Below, one piece after another: positions 37,138 through 48,854 of a stretch of 64,000 bases of DNA. The position numbers and the translations under genes were made by a program. Every line of letters begins with the position of its first letter. The first letter of the stretch is position 1. Below the pieces are notes generated by a model. That model was given only the letters and a program-made list of their open reading frames with translations. It made no database searches and was not told the origin of the DNA. Source of the DNA: Thiothrix nivea DSM 5205 (GTDB taxonomy: Bacteria > Pseudomonadota > Gammaproteobacteria > Thiotrichales > Thiotrichaceae); the NCBI RefSeq assembly GCF_000260135.1, contig NZ_JH651384.1, forward strand, positions 4,324,693 through 4,388,692. Direction: 5' to 3'.

Positions 37138-38080
37138 ACAGATCGCTGTCGGTTGATAGCACCAGGGTTGAGTCATCCGTAACGATGGATTGGTAAGCAT
37201 CCATCGTGCGGGTGAATTCGTAAAACTTCGCGGATGCCGGGCTTTGGTTATAGGCACTGGCGTAAATTTCTGCTGCCTTGGCATCGCCTTCACCACGGAT
37301 TTCTTCCACTTTGCGGTAGGCTTCGGACTGAATTTTGTTCAGGTCGCGGGTCATGTTGCCACGGATGCGGGCAGCTTCACCATTGCCTTCGGAACGGAAA
37401 CGCTCGGCGATCTGGCGGCGCTCACTGATCATGCGTTCAAAGATTTTCGGTTGTACGCTGGCGTTGTAGTTGATGCGCTTGAAGCGGATGTCGAGCAGCT
37501 CGATACCGAACACCTGCACTTTGTCGGCGGCGGCCTTGAAGATTTCCTGCTCGACCTGTTCACGCCCTTTACGGATCGGGACGAGGACGCCGACCGCATT
37601 GCCGCCGGGTTGGTTGCCGGTAGCATCCGCGCCTTCGCCCAGGGTCGGGTCTTGCAGCGGAATGCGGTCTTTGGTGGTGCGGATGATTTCGATCAGCTCG
37701 TGCTTGGCGACGGCGTTGCGGGTTTCGCTGCCGAGGATGTCATCCAGCCGAGACAGGGCACTGCGCTCATCACGCAGGCGCAGGAAGTATTGTAGCGGTT
37801 CGGTGATGCGCCAGCGGGCGAACAGGTCGACCGAGATGTAGAGTTTGTCCTTGGTCGGCATGTCGGAGGGGTTGCCATCCCACTCCAGGATGCGTTTATC
37901 GATGCGGTTCACCTCCTGGATGAAGGGCAGTTTCATTTTCAGCCCGGCTTCGGTGACAGGCTCACCCACCGGTTTGCCGAACTGGGTAATGATGACCTGC
38001 TGGGCTTCGCCCACGGTATAGAAGGCATTGAACAGCAGGAAAGCCAGCAGCGCGGCCGGGATTAACAGTAAACGGTTCAT
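37091..38080 (-). CDS. hflC: HflC, FtsH protease modulator
   Basis: A 329-residue SPFH-family membrane protein with one N-terminal transmembrane segment (LLLIPAALLAFLLFNAFY) and a periplasmic SPFH domain (VGEAQQVIITQFGKPVGEPV). It ends with the long coiled region rich in AEIYASAYNQSPASAKFYEF. HflK and HflC assemble into a large cage around FtsH and regulate membrane protein turnover. The start ATG overlaps the hflK stop (ATGA). Confidence 0.93.
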   Translation of the reverse strand: MNRLLLIPAALLAFLLFNAFYTVGEAQQVIITQFGKPVGEPVTEAGLKMKLPFIQEVNRIDKRILEWDGNPSDMPTKDKLYISVDLFARWRITEPLQYFLRLRDERSALSRLDDILGSETRNAVAKHELIEIIRTTKDRIPLQDPTLGEGADATGNQPGGNAVGVLVPIRKGREQVEQEIFKAAADKVQVFGIELLDIRFKRINYNASVQPKIFERMISERRQIAERFRSEGNGEAARIRGNMTRDLNKIQSEAYRKVEEIRGEGDAKAAEIYASAYNQSPASAKFYEFTRTMDAYQSIVTDDSTLVLSTDSDLFRFLKQADVSPAAQP

Positions 38081-39075
38081 GGTTGCGCCTCCTGTTGGTT
38101 TTTCTGTTTGTTGGCGGCTTTTTTCGGGTCAAGGTTCAGCAGTGGCAAAATGCCTTGCATGTTTTCGTCCACCACCACCTTGTTTTTGACGGCGGGCATG
38201 ACCTGTTGCAGGGTTTCCAGATACAAACGGCGTTGGGTGACTTGCGGGGCTTTCTGGTACTGGGCGAATACGGCGTTGAAGCGCGCCACGTCACCCTCGG
38301 CTTCGTTGATGCGCTTGAGGCGGTAGCCCTCAGCTTCACGGATGCGCTGGTCTTTTTCACCTTCTGCCAGCGGGATGACGCGGTTGTAGTCGCGGCGGGC
38401 TTCGTTGATCAGACGTTCCTTTTCCTGTTGCGCCTGATTGACTTCGTTGAACGAGTCCTGCACCGGGGCGGGGGGGTTAATATTTTTCAGCTGCACCTGG
38501 TCGATGCTGACGCCCATGGTGTAGCGGGTGGCGAGTTGCTGCATCCTCGCCAGCGCTTCAGCTTCGATTTCCTGCCGCCCGATGGTGATGACTTCATCCA
38601 CGGTGCGGTCACCGACCACTTCACGCATGACAGATTCGGATACATCGCGCAAGGTTGCGCCTGGTTCCCGCACGGCAAACAGGTATTTGACCGGTTCGGC
38701 GATGCGGTATTGCACGACCCATTCCACCAGCGCGGCATTCAGGTCACCCGTGACCATGGGGGATTCTTCTGCTGGTGTGTTGGAATACTGGTCAGGATTG
38801 GTCGCGCCTTCAGTGTAAAAGCCGAATTCCTGCTTGAGCTGGCGCTTGACGGGCAGGATGGTGGCGACATCCACGCCGAACGGAATCTTGAAATGCAGCC
38901 CCGGCTGTACTTCCGATTGGTATTTGCCGAAGCGTTGCAGCACTGCGACGGAATCGCTGGGCACGGTATACCAGGATGACCATGCCGTCATACCCAGCAA
39001 TAGCAGGATGACAGGGGTTGCGCTGAAAGCGCGGGCGCGTGGAACCCTCAGTGACGGCAGCGACGGTGGTTTCAT
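38077..39075 (-). CDS. hflK: HflK, FtsH protease modulator
   Basis: A 332-residue partner of HflC with one transmembrane segment (PVILLLLGMTAWSSWYTVPS) and an SPFH domain (DSVAVLQRFGKYQSEVQPGL). I start at ATG 39075 because GGAGGAAA lies 7 bp upstream; an earlier ATG at 39114 is not supported. The N-terminal cytoplasmic part is short compared with E. coli HflK (419 residues), lacking its glycine-rich segment. Confidence 0.92.
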   Translation of the reverse strand: MKPPSLPSLRVPRARAFSATPVILLLLGMTAWSSWYTVPSDSVAVLQRFGKYQSEVQPGLHFKIPFGVDVATILPVKRQLKQEFGFYTEGATNPDQYSNTPAEESPMVTGDLNAALVEWVVQYRIAEPVKYLFAVREPGATLRDVSESVMREVVGDRTVDEVITIGRQEIEAEALARMQQLATRYTMGVSIDQVQLKNINPPAPVQDSFNEVNQAQQEKERLINEARRDYNRVIPLAEGEKDQRIREAEGYRLKRINEAEGDVARFNAVFAQYQKAPQVTQRRLYLETLQQVMPAVKNKVVVDENMQGILPLLNLDPKKAANKQKNQQEAQP

Positions 39076-39177
39076 GGGCTTTCCTCCGGTAGGCGTCATT
39101 ATTATTGGAACCACTCTACGCGGGATTGCCCCCTATTGCCATTTTTCCCCGACCGCCAGTCTACTGGAATGCCCCGT

Positions 39178-40446
39178 TTATCCTACGCTGGCGGAGCCTT
39201 TCTGGCCGAGCATCTCTGGTGTCACCAAGGTGATGCCTTTAGAGGTAACGCGGAAACGTTGCGCATCCGCTTCCCGGTCTTCACCGATCACCGTGCCTTC
39301 CGGCAACTGGCAGCCCCGGTCGATCACGGCGCGGGTAATGCGGCAATGCCGCCCGACTTGCACCTCCGGCAACAATACCGACTCCCTGACTTCGCTGTAG
39401 GAATGCACCTTGACGTTGGAAAACAGCAACGAATTGATCACGGCAGCCCCGGAAATCACGCAGCCTGCCGATACCACCGAATCCAGCGCCTTGCCTTCGC
39501 GCCCCGGATCCTGGAACACAAATTTGGCTGACGGCAACTGGCGGTGGTAGGTGAGGATCGGCCAGGTTTCATCGTACAGGTTCAGTTCCGGGTCAACGGA
39601 TACCAGTTCCATATTGGCTTCCCAGAAGGCGTCGATGGTGCCGACATCGCGCCAGTAGGGTTGTTTGCCGGTTGTTGGGTCACGAAACGGGTAGGCATAC
39701 ACTTTGTGGTTGGCAATGATGGAGGGGATGATGTCTTTGCCAAAGTCACGGCTGGATTCGGGGTTGGCGGCATCCTTGTGCAATTGATCGAACAGGAAAT
39801 CGGTATTGAAAATGTAGTTGCCCATTGATGCCAGCGCAGTGTCGCTTGACCCTGGCATCGGTTGCGGGTTGGCGGGTTTCTCATCAAAAGCGGTTACCCG
39901 GTGGCTATCATTGACGGTCATGACGCCGAAACCCTTGGCGTCTTCTAGTGGTACGCCGACGCAGGCTACGGTCATATCTGCGCCTTTTTCGGCATGGTAG
40001 GCGAGCATTTCGCCATAATCCATTTTGTAAATGTGGTCGCCTGCCAACACCATGACGTACTTGGGGCGCAAGGTTTCCACAATGTCGAGGTTCTGGTAGA
40101 TGGCGTCGGCGGTGCCTGCGTACCAGTTGCCGGTGGTACGTTGCGAGGCGGGCAGCACTTCCACGAATTCGCCGAGTTCGGAACGGAAATTCGACCAGCC
40201 ATGCACCAGATGGCGGATCAGGGAATGCGCCTTGTACTGGGTCAGCACGCCAATGCGGCGGATGCCGGAATTAACGCAATTGGAGAGCGGAAAGTCGATG
40301 ATGCGGAATTTGCCGCCAAAGTAGACAGCCGGTTTGGCGCGGCGGTCAGTCAGTTCGTACAGGCGTGAGCCACGCCCACCGGCCAGTACCAGCGCTAGCG
40401 TATCGCGGGTCAGCAGGCTGACAAAACGGGGGTTGTTGGTCGTCAT
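39178..40446 (-). CDS. glgC: Glucose-1-phosphate adenylyltransferase
   Basis: A 422-residue ADP-glucose pyrophosphorylase, the committed step of glycogen synthesis. The start [20 protein letters not shown] is the nucleotide-binding and allosteric region; [20 protein letters not shown] and [13 protein letters not shown] are conserved, and a left-handed beta-helix follows at the C terminus. GAGGGA lies before the ATG. It diverges from gnd-zwf-pgl. Confidence 0.94.
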   Translation of the reverse strand: MTTNNPRFVSLLTRDTLALVLAGGRGSRLYELTDRRAKPAVYFGGKFRIIDFPLSNCVNSGIRRIGVLTQYKAHSLIRHLVHGWSNFRSELGEFVEVLPASQRTTGNWYAGTADAIYQNLDIVETLRPKYVMVLAGDHIYKMDYGEMLAYHAEKGADMTVACVGVPLEDAKGFGVMTVNDSHRVTAFDEKPANPQPMPGSSDTALASMGNYIFNTDFLFDQLHKDAANPESSRDFGKDIIPSIIANHKVYAYPFRDPTTGKQPYWRDVGTIDAFWEANMELVSVDPELNLYDETWPILTYHRQLPSAKFVFQDPGREGKALDSVVSAGCVISGAAVINSLLFSNVKVHSYSEVRESVLLPEVQVGRHCRITRAVIDRGCQLPEGTVIGEDREADAQRFRVTSKGITLVTPEMLGQKGSASVG

Positions 40447-40552
40447 GATGTTATCCCTCTTTTTTATAGGGCTTACTGTACGCCGGTTTACTGGCTAATG
40501 CGAGTCAGCAAGTCAATGAAAGCGTGAATATTCATTGACAGGATGGGGATGT

Positions 40553-40567
40553 TGTAACCTGGTTACA
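40553..40567. promoter_or_regulatory. 15-bp palindrome upstream of gnd (HexR-like)
   Basis: TGTAACCTGGTTACA is a perfect palindrome around a central T, about 80 bp before gnd. Its outer TGTAA/TTACA half-sites match those of HexR, the RpiR-type regulator of zwf and related genes in gammaproteobacteria; the inner bases differ from the usual AT-rich centre. TTGACA at 40535-40540 may be a -35 element. HexR control is inference. Confidence 0.45.
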
Positions 40568-40648
40568 CGGTAAACTGCCTGCGTTCCACAACATCTGCTA
40601 TCCTTGGCTGTACCAAACGCCCCAAACCAACATCAAAACGAGGTAGGC

Positions 40649-42084
<1,436 letters not shown>

Positions 42085-42088
<4 letters not shown>

Positions 42089-43578
42089 GCTGCGGTGGCA
42101 TTTCCCACGCCTACGTGATTTTTGGCGCGACCGGTAATCTTGCCGCCACTAAACTGCTGCCAGCGTTGTACCAACTCCATTGCATGGGGCAGATGGCGGA
42201 GGATGTGGAAATCCTCGGTTGCGGGCGCACCCCCTACACCCGCGACAGTTGGCAGGAAGAAGTCCGCAAGCAGTTTGTCGAAGCGGGCATGGCCGAAAGC
42301 CCCTGTCTGGCGAGCTTCATCCAGCGGCTGGATTACCTCTCCGGTAGCCTCAAGGACGCAGGTTTCTATCAGGCGTTGGGCAAGTGGATCAGCAATGATG
42401 GCGAATGCGCCAACAACGTCATTTTCTACCTGTCAGTCAGCCCGGATTTGTATGTGGAAGTCACCGAAGGTCTGGCCGCCGCCAATTTGTTGGATGAAAC
42501 CCACGGCTGGCGGCGCATGGTAATCGAAAAGCCGTTCGGCCATAACCTCGAATCCGCCCGTGCCTTGCAGCACAGCTTGAGTGACCACCTCAAGGAAGAG
42601 CAGATTTACCGCATTGACCACTACGTCGGCAAGGAGGCTGTGCAAAACCTGCTGGTGCTGCGTTTCGCCAACCTGATCCTGGAGCCGTTGTGGAACCGTC
42701 ACCACATCGACCACATCCAGATTACCCATGCCGAAACCCTCGGCGTGGAAGGGCGCGCCAACTACTACGACAAAAGTGGCGGGGCGGTGCGCGACATGAT
42801 CCAGAGCCATCTGCTGCAAGTGATGGCGCTGCTGGCGATGGAGCCGCCGGTGTCCCTGCAATCCGAATCGCTGCGTGATGAAAAAGTCAAGGTGCTGCAA
42901 TCCATCCGCCCGGTTGATCTGGAGCAGCTGGCTACCCACGCTATCCGTGGCCAGTACGCCGCCGGGGAAATCAGCGGGCAGGCCGTTCCCGGCTACTTGC
43001 AGGAAGAGGGTGTTGCACCGGGTAGCCATACCGAATCTTACGCCGCCATGAAGCTGTACATCGACAACTGGCGCTGGAAGGGTGTGCCATTTTACCTGCG
43101 CACCGGCAAACGCCTGAAGGAACGCCGCTCGATGGTGGCGGTCAGGTTCCGGCGTCCGCCCATGCAATTGTTCCATGGTAGCGGTATTTCCCAGCCGCAT
43201 CCCAATTGGCTGCTGATCGGTATCCAGCCGGAAGACGCGGTGCGCATGGAAGTTTCCGCCAAAGTGCCGGGGCTGGAAATGCGCACCCGCCAGATTGTGA
43301 TGGATGCCTCGGTCGGCCACCCCGGCGAACGCAAGGCCGAAGCCTACGAGGAACTGCTGCTGGACGTGATCAAGGGCGACCGCTCACTGTTCCTGCGCTA
43401 CGACGAGGTGAAGGCCGCGTGGAATGTGGTTGACCCGGTGATGCAGCGCTGGGGGGAAGATGAGCAACTGCCACTGCAATACCCCGCTGGTGGCTGGGGG
43501 CCGAAAGCGGCGGAGAAGATTTTCGAGGGTTCTGACCGGGCATGGCGGCATTCGCTGTCCTGTAATGGTGATGAATAA
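42085..43578 (+). CDS. zwf: Glucose-6-phosphate 1-dehydrogenase
   Basis: A 497-residue dehydrogenase. The NADP-binding start is VIFGATGNLAATKLLPALYQ and the active site RIDHYVGKEAVQNLLVLRFA with its His and Lys. EKPFGHNLESA is also conserved. It overlaps gnd by 4 bp (ATGA), indicating translational coupling. Together with Pgl and Gnd it supplies NADPH and pentose phosphates. Confidence 0.95.
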
Positions 43579-44291
43579 TGATGTTACCTGTAGATACTGA
43601 GGTGCTGGCATCTCCCGAAGCAGTAGCGCAGCGGGCATGTGATTTGATCATGGCAGCGGCACAGGCGGCCATCCGCGAACGCGGTGTGTTCCGGTTGGTG
43701 ATGGCAGGTGGCGGCACGCCCAAGCAGGCGTATGCACTGCTGGCACAAACGCCACAGGATTGGGACAAGTGGGAATTATACTGGGGGGATGAGCGCTGCT
43801 TGCCGGTCGATGATCCTGAACGCAATTCACAACTTACCTTGCCCACCCCGCACCGTTACCCGATTCCGGCGGAACTGGGAGCGGAAGCGGCGGCGCAGGC
43901 GTATGTGCAAACCATTGTCGATAAGTTACCGTTTGATCTGGTGATGTTGGGAATGGGGGAGGATGGGCATACGGCGAGTTTGTTTCCGGGGGATGAGGGT
44001 TTAGGGGTGTATGGTATACGTCCATCTTTATCCCCCCTAACCATTGCTGTCCACAATGCCCCCAAACCCCCACCCGATCGCGTCAGCCTGACAGAGATTG
44101 CCCTGCAAAATTGCCATCAGCAGTTGGTGCTGGTGACAGGCGCAGGCAAGACGGAGGCCATGTCTGCCTGGCAAGCTGGCGCAGACTTGCCAATTGCCCG
44201 CGTGGTACGTGCCGACGCCTGCCTGCTGCTGGACGCAGCGGTTGGCATTCAGGATTTAAACGGGCAAAATACAGCATCTTTTGACCACTGA
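43578..44291 (+). CDS. pgl: 6-phosphogluconolactonase
   Basis: A 237-residue lactonase of the DevB type, linking Zwf and Gnd. Conserved stretches are LVMAGGGTPKQAYALLAQ, WELYWGDERCLPVDDPERN and LVMLGMGEDGHTASLFPG. The ATG at 43578 shares a base with the zwf stop (TAATG); a second ATG follows directly. The three genes thus encode the whole oxidative branch in the order gnd-zwf-pgl. Confidence 0.94.
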   Translation: MMLPVDTEVLASPEAVAQRACDLIMAAAQAAIRERGVFRLVMAGGGTPKQAYALLAQTPQDWDKWELYWGDERCLPVDDPERNSQLTLPTPHRYPIPAELGAEAAAQAYVQTIVDKLPFDLVMLGMGEDGHTASLFPGDEGLGVYGIRPSLSPLTIAVHNAPKPPPDRVSLTEIALQNCHQQLVLVTGAGKTEAMSAWQAGADLPIARVVRADACLLLDAAVGIQDLNGQNTASFDH

Positions 44292-45311
<1,020 letters not shown>

Positions 45312-45640
45312 TGCCACATATTGTGGATTAAACATGGCATTAGGCAGCAAAGTATTTAGGACTGACGTAAAATATCATTTCTGATACAAATTGGGCTGTT
45401 TCGTTGATGCGTAAGTTCTATATTAGACCAGAGTTTGATGATGGGGGCTTGGGTTTCGGCTATCCATATCGGCATCATGCTGGAGAATATTGAATTCAGC
45501 AGGAGCTGGGCAAATTTAGGGTTAGCCTGCGTCGTTTGTCCAGCAATAGAAATGTTAAGAAATGTTGCGATTGCTTCCGTAATTTTTTTGTGACGTGCGA
45601 TAATTGCTCTTGTATTTTAGATTCTGTCAGAGGTTTTTCC
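45312..45640. other. Gene-free stretch before the DUF697 gene
   Basis: I see no gene in these 329 bp. CCACATATTGTGG just after hemB could form a small hairpin. The main content is the activator-type promoter at 45553-45606 ahead of the gene at 45641. Confidence 0.6.
45553..45606 (+). promoter_or_regulatory. Regulon promoter, site 1
   Basis: Three half-sites at 10-bp steps: TGTTAAGAAA (45553), TGTTGCGATT (45563) and GCTTCC (45573). A -10-like ATAATT/TAATTG begins 47-48 bp after the motif start. The gene at 45641 begins 88 bp after it. The same layout recurs at 55234, 59694 (minus), 63923 (minus) and 63946. Half-sites in phase with the helix and replacing a -35 element fit activation by an OmpR-type regulator. 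Confidence 0.7.
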
Positions 45641-46489
45641 ATGTCGGATGAAAAAAACAAGTCCCCCACAGTGTCCGCTGAAGACTCCGCTGTACGGCGA
45701 AAAAAACCTACGCTTTCACAGCAGGTTAAGGAGCAAGCTGAAAAGATTGAGGCATTGGTGGTCAGGTTGCAGCAGAAAGAGCTGGAGTTGATCAGTTTAA
45801 ACCAACAGTCGCGCTTGATCGACGAATTGAGCCTGAAGCTGCAGAAAACTGAGCAGGTTATAAAAGCAAAAACTGCACAGACTCAGGCGCAAGACCAAAC
45901 GATTGAGGCGCTTCGGAGGCAGCTAATGGAAAATGGACAGCAAGTTACCGGTGCGCACGAGCAGGCAGCACTGATTGACGAACTTACCACCCGGTTGCAG
46001 GAGGTGGAAATCAAGCTGGCTGCAACTTCGCTGCAAAACAAGCATATGGTTGCCCAAGGCGTGGTGAAAACCCACATTATTGCAGGGATGGCATTGGGTT
46101 TGTTACCGGCTCCGTTGTTTGATATCGCGGCCTTGACTGGAACCCAGGTGAATTTGCTGCGTAGTCTTAGTAGACACTACGGTGTGGATTTTGATGAAAA
46201 AGTCGGTAAAGCTGTCCTGGCTTCGTTAATCGGCGGCTCTGTACCGGTGGTAACGGTGGTGAGTCTGAGCAGTTTTGCCAAGCTTATCCCCGGAATTGGT
46301 ACACTCGGCGGCGGGATCAGCATGACGGTATTGTCGGGCGCCATGACTTATGCTACGGGTCAGGTTTTTATCCGGCATTTTGAAGCTGGCGGAACTTTCC
46401 GGAATTTTGACGCCAAGCACTGGCGGACGTTTTTCAGGGAACAATTGGAAGAAGGCAAAATCCAAATCAAAAGTAAGCTGGAGAGATAG
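45641..46489 (+). CDS. Coiled-coil protein with DUF697-like membrane domain (A)
   Basis: A 282-residue protein. Residues 20-140 are a charged coiled coil (QQVKEQAEKIEALVVRLQQK, with a repeat-like QQSRLIDELSLKLQK and QAALIDELTTRLQE). The C-terminal 140 residues are a DUF697/EcsC-like domain with two hydrophobic glycine-rich helices (GLLPAPLFDIAALTGTQVNL, GIGTLGGGISMTVLSGAMTY) and the ending QVFIRHFEAGGTFRNFD. That ending is shared with two other proteins here (52846-55170 and 56084-56557). It probably sits on or in the inner membrane. I do not know its function. Site 1 of the shared promoter motif precedes it; the earlier in-frame start at 45536 would include that motif and is rejected. Confidence 0.8.
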   Translation: MSDEKNKSPTVSAEDSAVRRKKPTLSQQVKEQAEKIEALVVRLQQKELELISLNQQSRLIDELSLKLQKTEQVIKAKTAQTQAQDQTIEALRRQLMENGQQVTGAHEQAALIDELTTRLQEVEIKLAATSLQNKHMVAQGVVKTHIIAGMALGLLPAPLFDIAALTGTQVNLLRSLSRHYGVDFDEKVGKAVLASLIGGSVPVVTVVSLSSFAKLIPGIGTLGGGISMTVLSGAMTYATGQVFIRHFEAGGTFRNFDAKHWRTFFREQLEEGKIQIKSKLER

Positions 46490-46557
46490 ATCAGGTAGCG
46501 ATTTGGCATCAGGCTAGCGAAGCGCTGCTTCTGCATAAAGTTTAGGGTATTCATGAC

Positions 46558-47361
46558 ATGGCAATGGCTGACAATTTGTTCCAACCGGAACCCTTTTTTA
46601 TTGAATTTGAGCAGGTCTATCTGCATGGAGACATGTTACGCCCGCCTGACAAGGTTGATTATCCGCCCGCCGTTCTTTTTTTACATGGGGCTGACCGTTC
46701 TGAAGACCGTACTGTATTCAATGTGCTGCGCCAGTTATTGTTGAGTCAGTATGGCCTGTCTTCCTGTGCCTTTGATTTCATTGGGCATGGCAGCACCGGA
46801 GGTAAATGGGGCTGCTCAACCTTGCAGGAATGCACTGCTCAGGCGCTGGACATGGTGGATGCCTGCTTCGATTGCCAGCCTTTCAGTATCGTGGGTGTGG
46901 GTATGGGCGCTTATACGGCGCTCAAGGTGGTTCCGGAAGACTCGGTGTCCAATCTGGTTTTGATCACACCGGCCTTGTATTCTCCCGAGGTTTATGAGAC
47001 TACATTATGCGAGGTGTTTAACCAGGACGCGCCGGATGCACCCAAACATTGGAAGCAGACGGATGTGTGGGAGGTGATGCAAGGTTTCCAGGGTAAAGTC
47101 TCCATTGTGACCGCCAGTCAGGATCAAATGATTCCACCTGAAATAGCGACCCGGCTGTACAGCCAGGCTGGCGTTGCCCGGGAACGCCGCATAGTGGAAG
47201 TCCCGGGTAGTTCCCACGCGCTGATAGCGTTTGCCAACCGGCATCCCGCTATCTTGTCCAGCCTTGCCGGTGTCATTGCCGATACCTGTTCCCTCAGTGA
47301 AGCTCAGGAACCCAGGCTTTTTGGGGGCGGGTTTCTTGTGCAAGAGGGCCAAGGTTCCTAA
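46558..47361 (+). CDS. Alpha/beta-hydrolase-fold protein without nucleophile
   Basis: A 267-residue protein with the alpha/beta-hydrolase pattern PPAVLFLHGADRSEDRTVFN (oxyanion region), SCAFDFIGHGSTGGKWG, and a nucleophile elbow that reads GVGMG, where the usual GXSXG has Ser. The third position is Gly, so the standard nucleophile is missing. The later Asp (SQDQMIPPEIA) and His (GSSHALIAF) are present. It may be a binding or structural protein. It follows the DUF697 gene by 68 bp and is probably in the same transcript. Confidence 0.7.
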   Translation: MAMADNLFQPEPFFIEFEQVYLHGDMLRPPDKVDYPPAVLFLHGADRSEDRTVFNVLRQLLLSQYGLSSCAFDFIGHGSTGGKWGCSTLQECTAQALDMVDACFDCQPFSIVGVGMGAYTALKVVPEDSVSNLVLITPALYSPEVYETTLCEVFNQDAPDAPKHWKQTDVWEVMQGFQGKVSIVTASQDQMIPPEIATRLYSQAGVARERRIVEVPGSSHALIAFANRHPAILSSLAGVIADTCSLSEAQEPRLFGGGFLVQEGQGS

Positions 47362-47929
47362 GGGTTTGAAAAACCGACTCCACCATGTAGGCATCCAGTA
47401 GTGACGAAGCAGGCAATTGCGGATTACCGTGGATCTGGTAACTGAGTGAGGTTTTGTTGGCTTCTGTCTGCTGTAGCTTCCACGACCCATACAGATGGTT
47501 AATGCGCACACGTCCGGCTCGGGTTTCTGCGTAATTTTCCTTGCCGGTCAGTTGAACCCTGAAAGTTTTGGACTGGCGGTCGAAACTGGCGCTGGAATGA
47601 ATATACATATCCCGGTCGGCAAACCAGAGTGGTGAATCAATTACGGTATAGTCCAGCCGTTGCGCCGGGTCATATTGCTGCACCAAAGTGCTTTGCTTGC
47701 AGGCGTATACCCACTGTGGGCAGGCAGCTGGGTCGCGCATAACGGCTAGCAATGCATCCAGTGATGCAGGTATTTCCACTTCCCCCCGTGTAAGCGCATA
47801 ACCGGAATCAGTGGATTGCTGATATATCCGGATTCCACTTTCTTCCCGCTTCAACAGCCAGGCTGTTTCATTGGTGTGGCCAAATAGCGGCAGGAATAGC
47901 AGCAAGATAATGAACAGGTTGCGTAGCAT
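47294..47929 (-). CDS. START-domain (SRPBCC) exported protein
   Basis: A 211-residue protein with a signal peptide (MLRNLFIILLLFLPLFGHT) and a START/SRPBCC lipid-binding domain: GIRIYQQSTDSGYALTRGEV, WVYACKQSTLVQQYDPAQRL, PLWFADRDMYIHSSASF. Bacterial START proteins of this kind bind hydrophobic ligands in the periplasm. Its 3' end overlaps the hydrolase-like gene by 68 bp, tail to tail. It follows the outer-membrane protein gene by 9 bp, so the two form a unit. Confidence 0.8.
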   Translation of the reverse strand: MLRNLFIILLLFLPLFGHTNETAWLLKREESGIRIYQQSTDSGYALTRGEVEIPASLDALLAVMRDPAACPQWVYACKQSTLVQQYDPAQRLDYTVIDSPLWFADRDMYIHSSASFDRQSKTFRVQLTGKENYAETRAGRVRINHLYGSWKLQQTEANKTSLSYQIHGNPQLPASSLLDAYMVESVFQTLRNLGPLAQETRPQKAWVPELH

Positions 47930-47938
47930 GACGAGCGC

Positions 47939-48700
47939 CTAAAATCGTTTGTTGACCTGAAGCTGGAATTGCTTTTGCCCGTTCAGGCCGACATTGGCGT
48001 TCAGGTACAGGTCTTCCGCCAGTCGGGTAGCCCAGCCCGCCATAATTTGTACATCGTCGTTATTTTCCGTTTTGACCGTAACAGGCACCTCACCCACGAT
48101 AGGGGCGGCGACGTTACCCGAGTAAGCAGCATCAATTGCCTGATAGACGAGGCTGGTGCTCAAGATACCGTAATCTGTCTGCCAACCCACTGCGGGTATC
48201 AAAGCATTGATGGTGATGTCTTCACTATTGCCGTCCAGATTAATTTGGCTGTGGGTGAAGTGTAGTGATGGCAGCAAGCGGCCGTATTGCCCGGCCAGAA
48301 TGGCTCCTGCGGTATAAGCGGTGCCCTTATTATCAACCACCAGATCGGAAATGCCGACGCCCAGCCCGGAAAAATCCACCCGGCTGGAACCTGTGATCTT
48401 GCCGACCGCGCCATACACATTCAGGTAGGGGCGCAACTGATAATCCAGCTTCAGGTTAATCAGTTCGGCATCGTCAGTGCTTTTGAGTTGCCCCTTGACG
48501 GAACTCACCAGTTCATCCGTAATGCCGGGTACATTGGTTTCTATGCCGGTCACTTTCATATCCAGCTCATGCTGGTACCATTCCACGCTGACGCCGCCAG
48601 GCTTTAGGTCTGAAAAGGTTTCAGTTTCGGCTGAAACGGTTGAAATAAACGGCAATAAAGGCAGGATGGTTAATCCTTGAACCAGAGACGACTCCCTCAT
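47939..48700 (-). CDS. Predicted outer-membrane beta-barrel protein
   Basis: A 253-residue protein with a signal peptide (ending near STVSA) and alternating strands typical of a beta barrel (LINLKLDYQLRPYLNVYGAV, GWATRLAEDLYLNANVGLNG). It ends in Phe (QLQVNKRF), the usual BAM recognition residue. No specific family is recognised. It is divergent from the sensor kinase gene and lies ahead of the START protein; together they could handle a lipid or other hydrophobic ligand in the envelope. Confidence 0.7.
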   Translation of the reverse strand: MRESSLVQGLTILPLLPFISTVSAETETFSDLKPGGVSVEWYQHELDMKVTGIETNVPGITDELVSSVKGQLKSTDDAELINLKLDYQLRPYLNVYGAVGKITGSSRVDFSGLGVGISDLVVDNKGTAYTAGAILAGQYGRLLPSLHFTHSQINLDGNSEDITINALIPAVGWQTDYGILSTSLVYQAIDAAYSGNVAAPIVGEVPVTVKTENNDDVQIMAGWATRLAEDLYLNANVGLNGQKQFQLQVNKRF

Positions 48701-48778
48701 GTGTTTTTCCTTCTACACTTGTTTGATATCAATTTTAGCAGGATTTTAGTGGTTTTTATGCAATGGTGGAAACTACCC

Positions 48779-48825
48779 AAAAGTGACATGAAAAAATAAT
48801 GTTCAGTCGTTATTTGTCACTTTTT
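48779..48825. promoter_or_regulatory. Inverted repeat between OMP and kinase genes
   Basis: AAAAGTGACA (48779-48788) and TGTCACTTTT (48815-48824) form a perfect 10-bp inverted repeat with a 26-bp spacer, about 30 bp before the kinase gene. It could be an operator for kinase autoregulation or for the divergent OMP gene. The binding protein is unknown. Confidence 0.45.
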
Positions 48826-48854
48826 ATGCTCATTTTCCGAAGGTGATCAAGCCC

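Noticed and set aside
45536-45640. Extended N terminus of the first DUF697 protein
   Set aside because: The extra 35 codons cover the promoter motif and its -10; ATG 45641 follows AGAGG.
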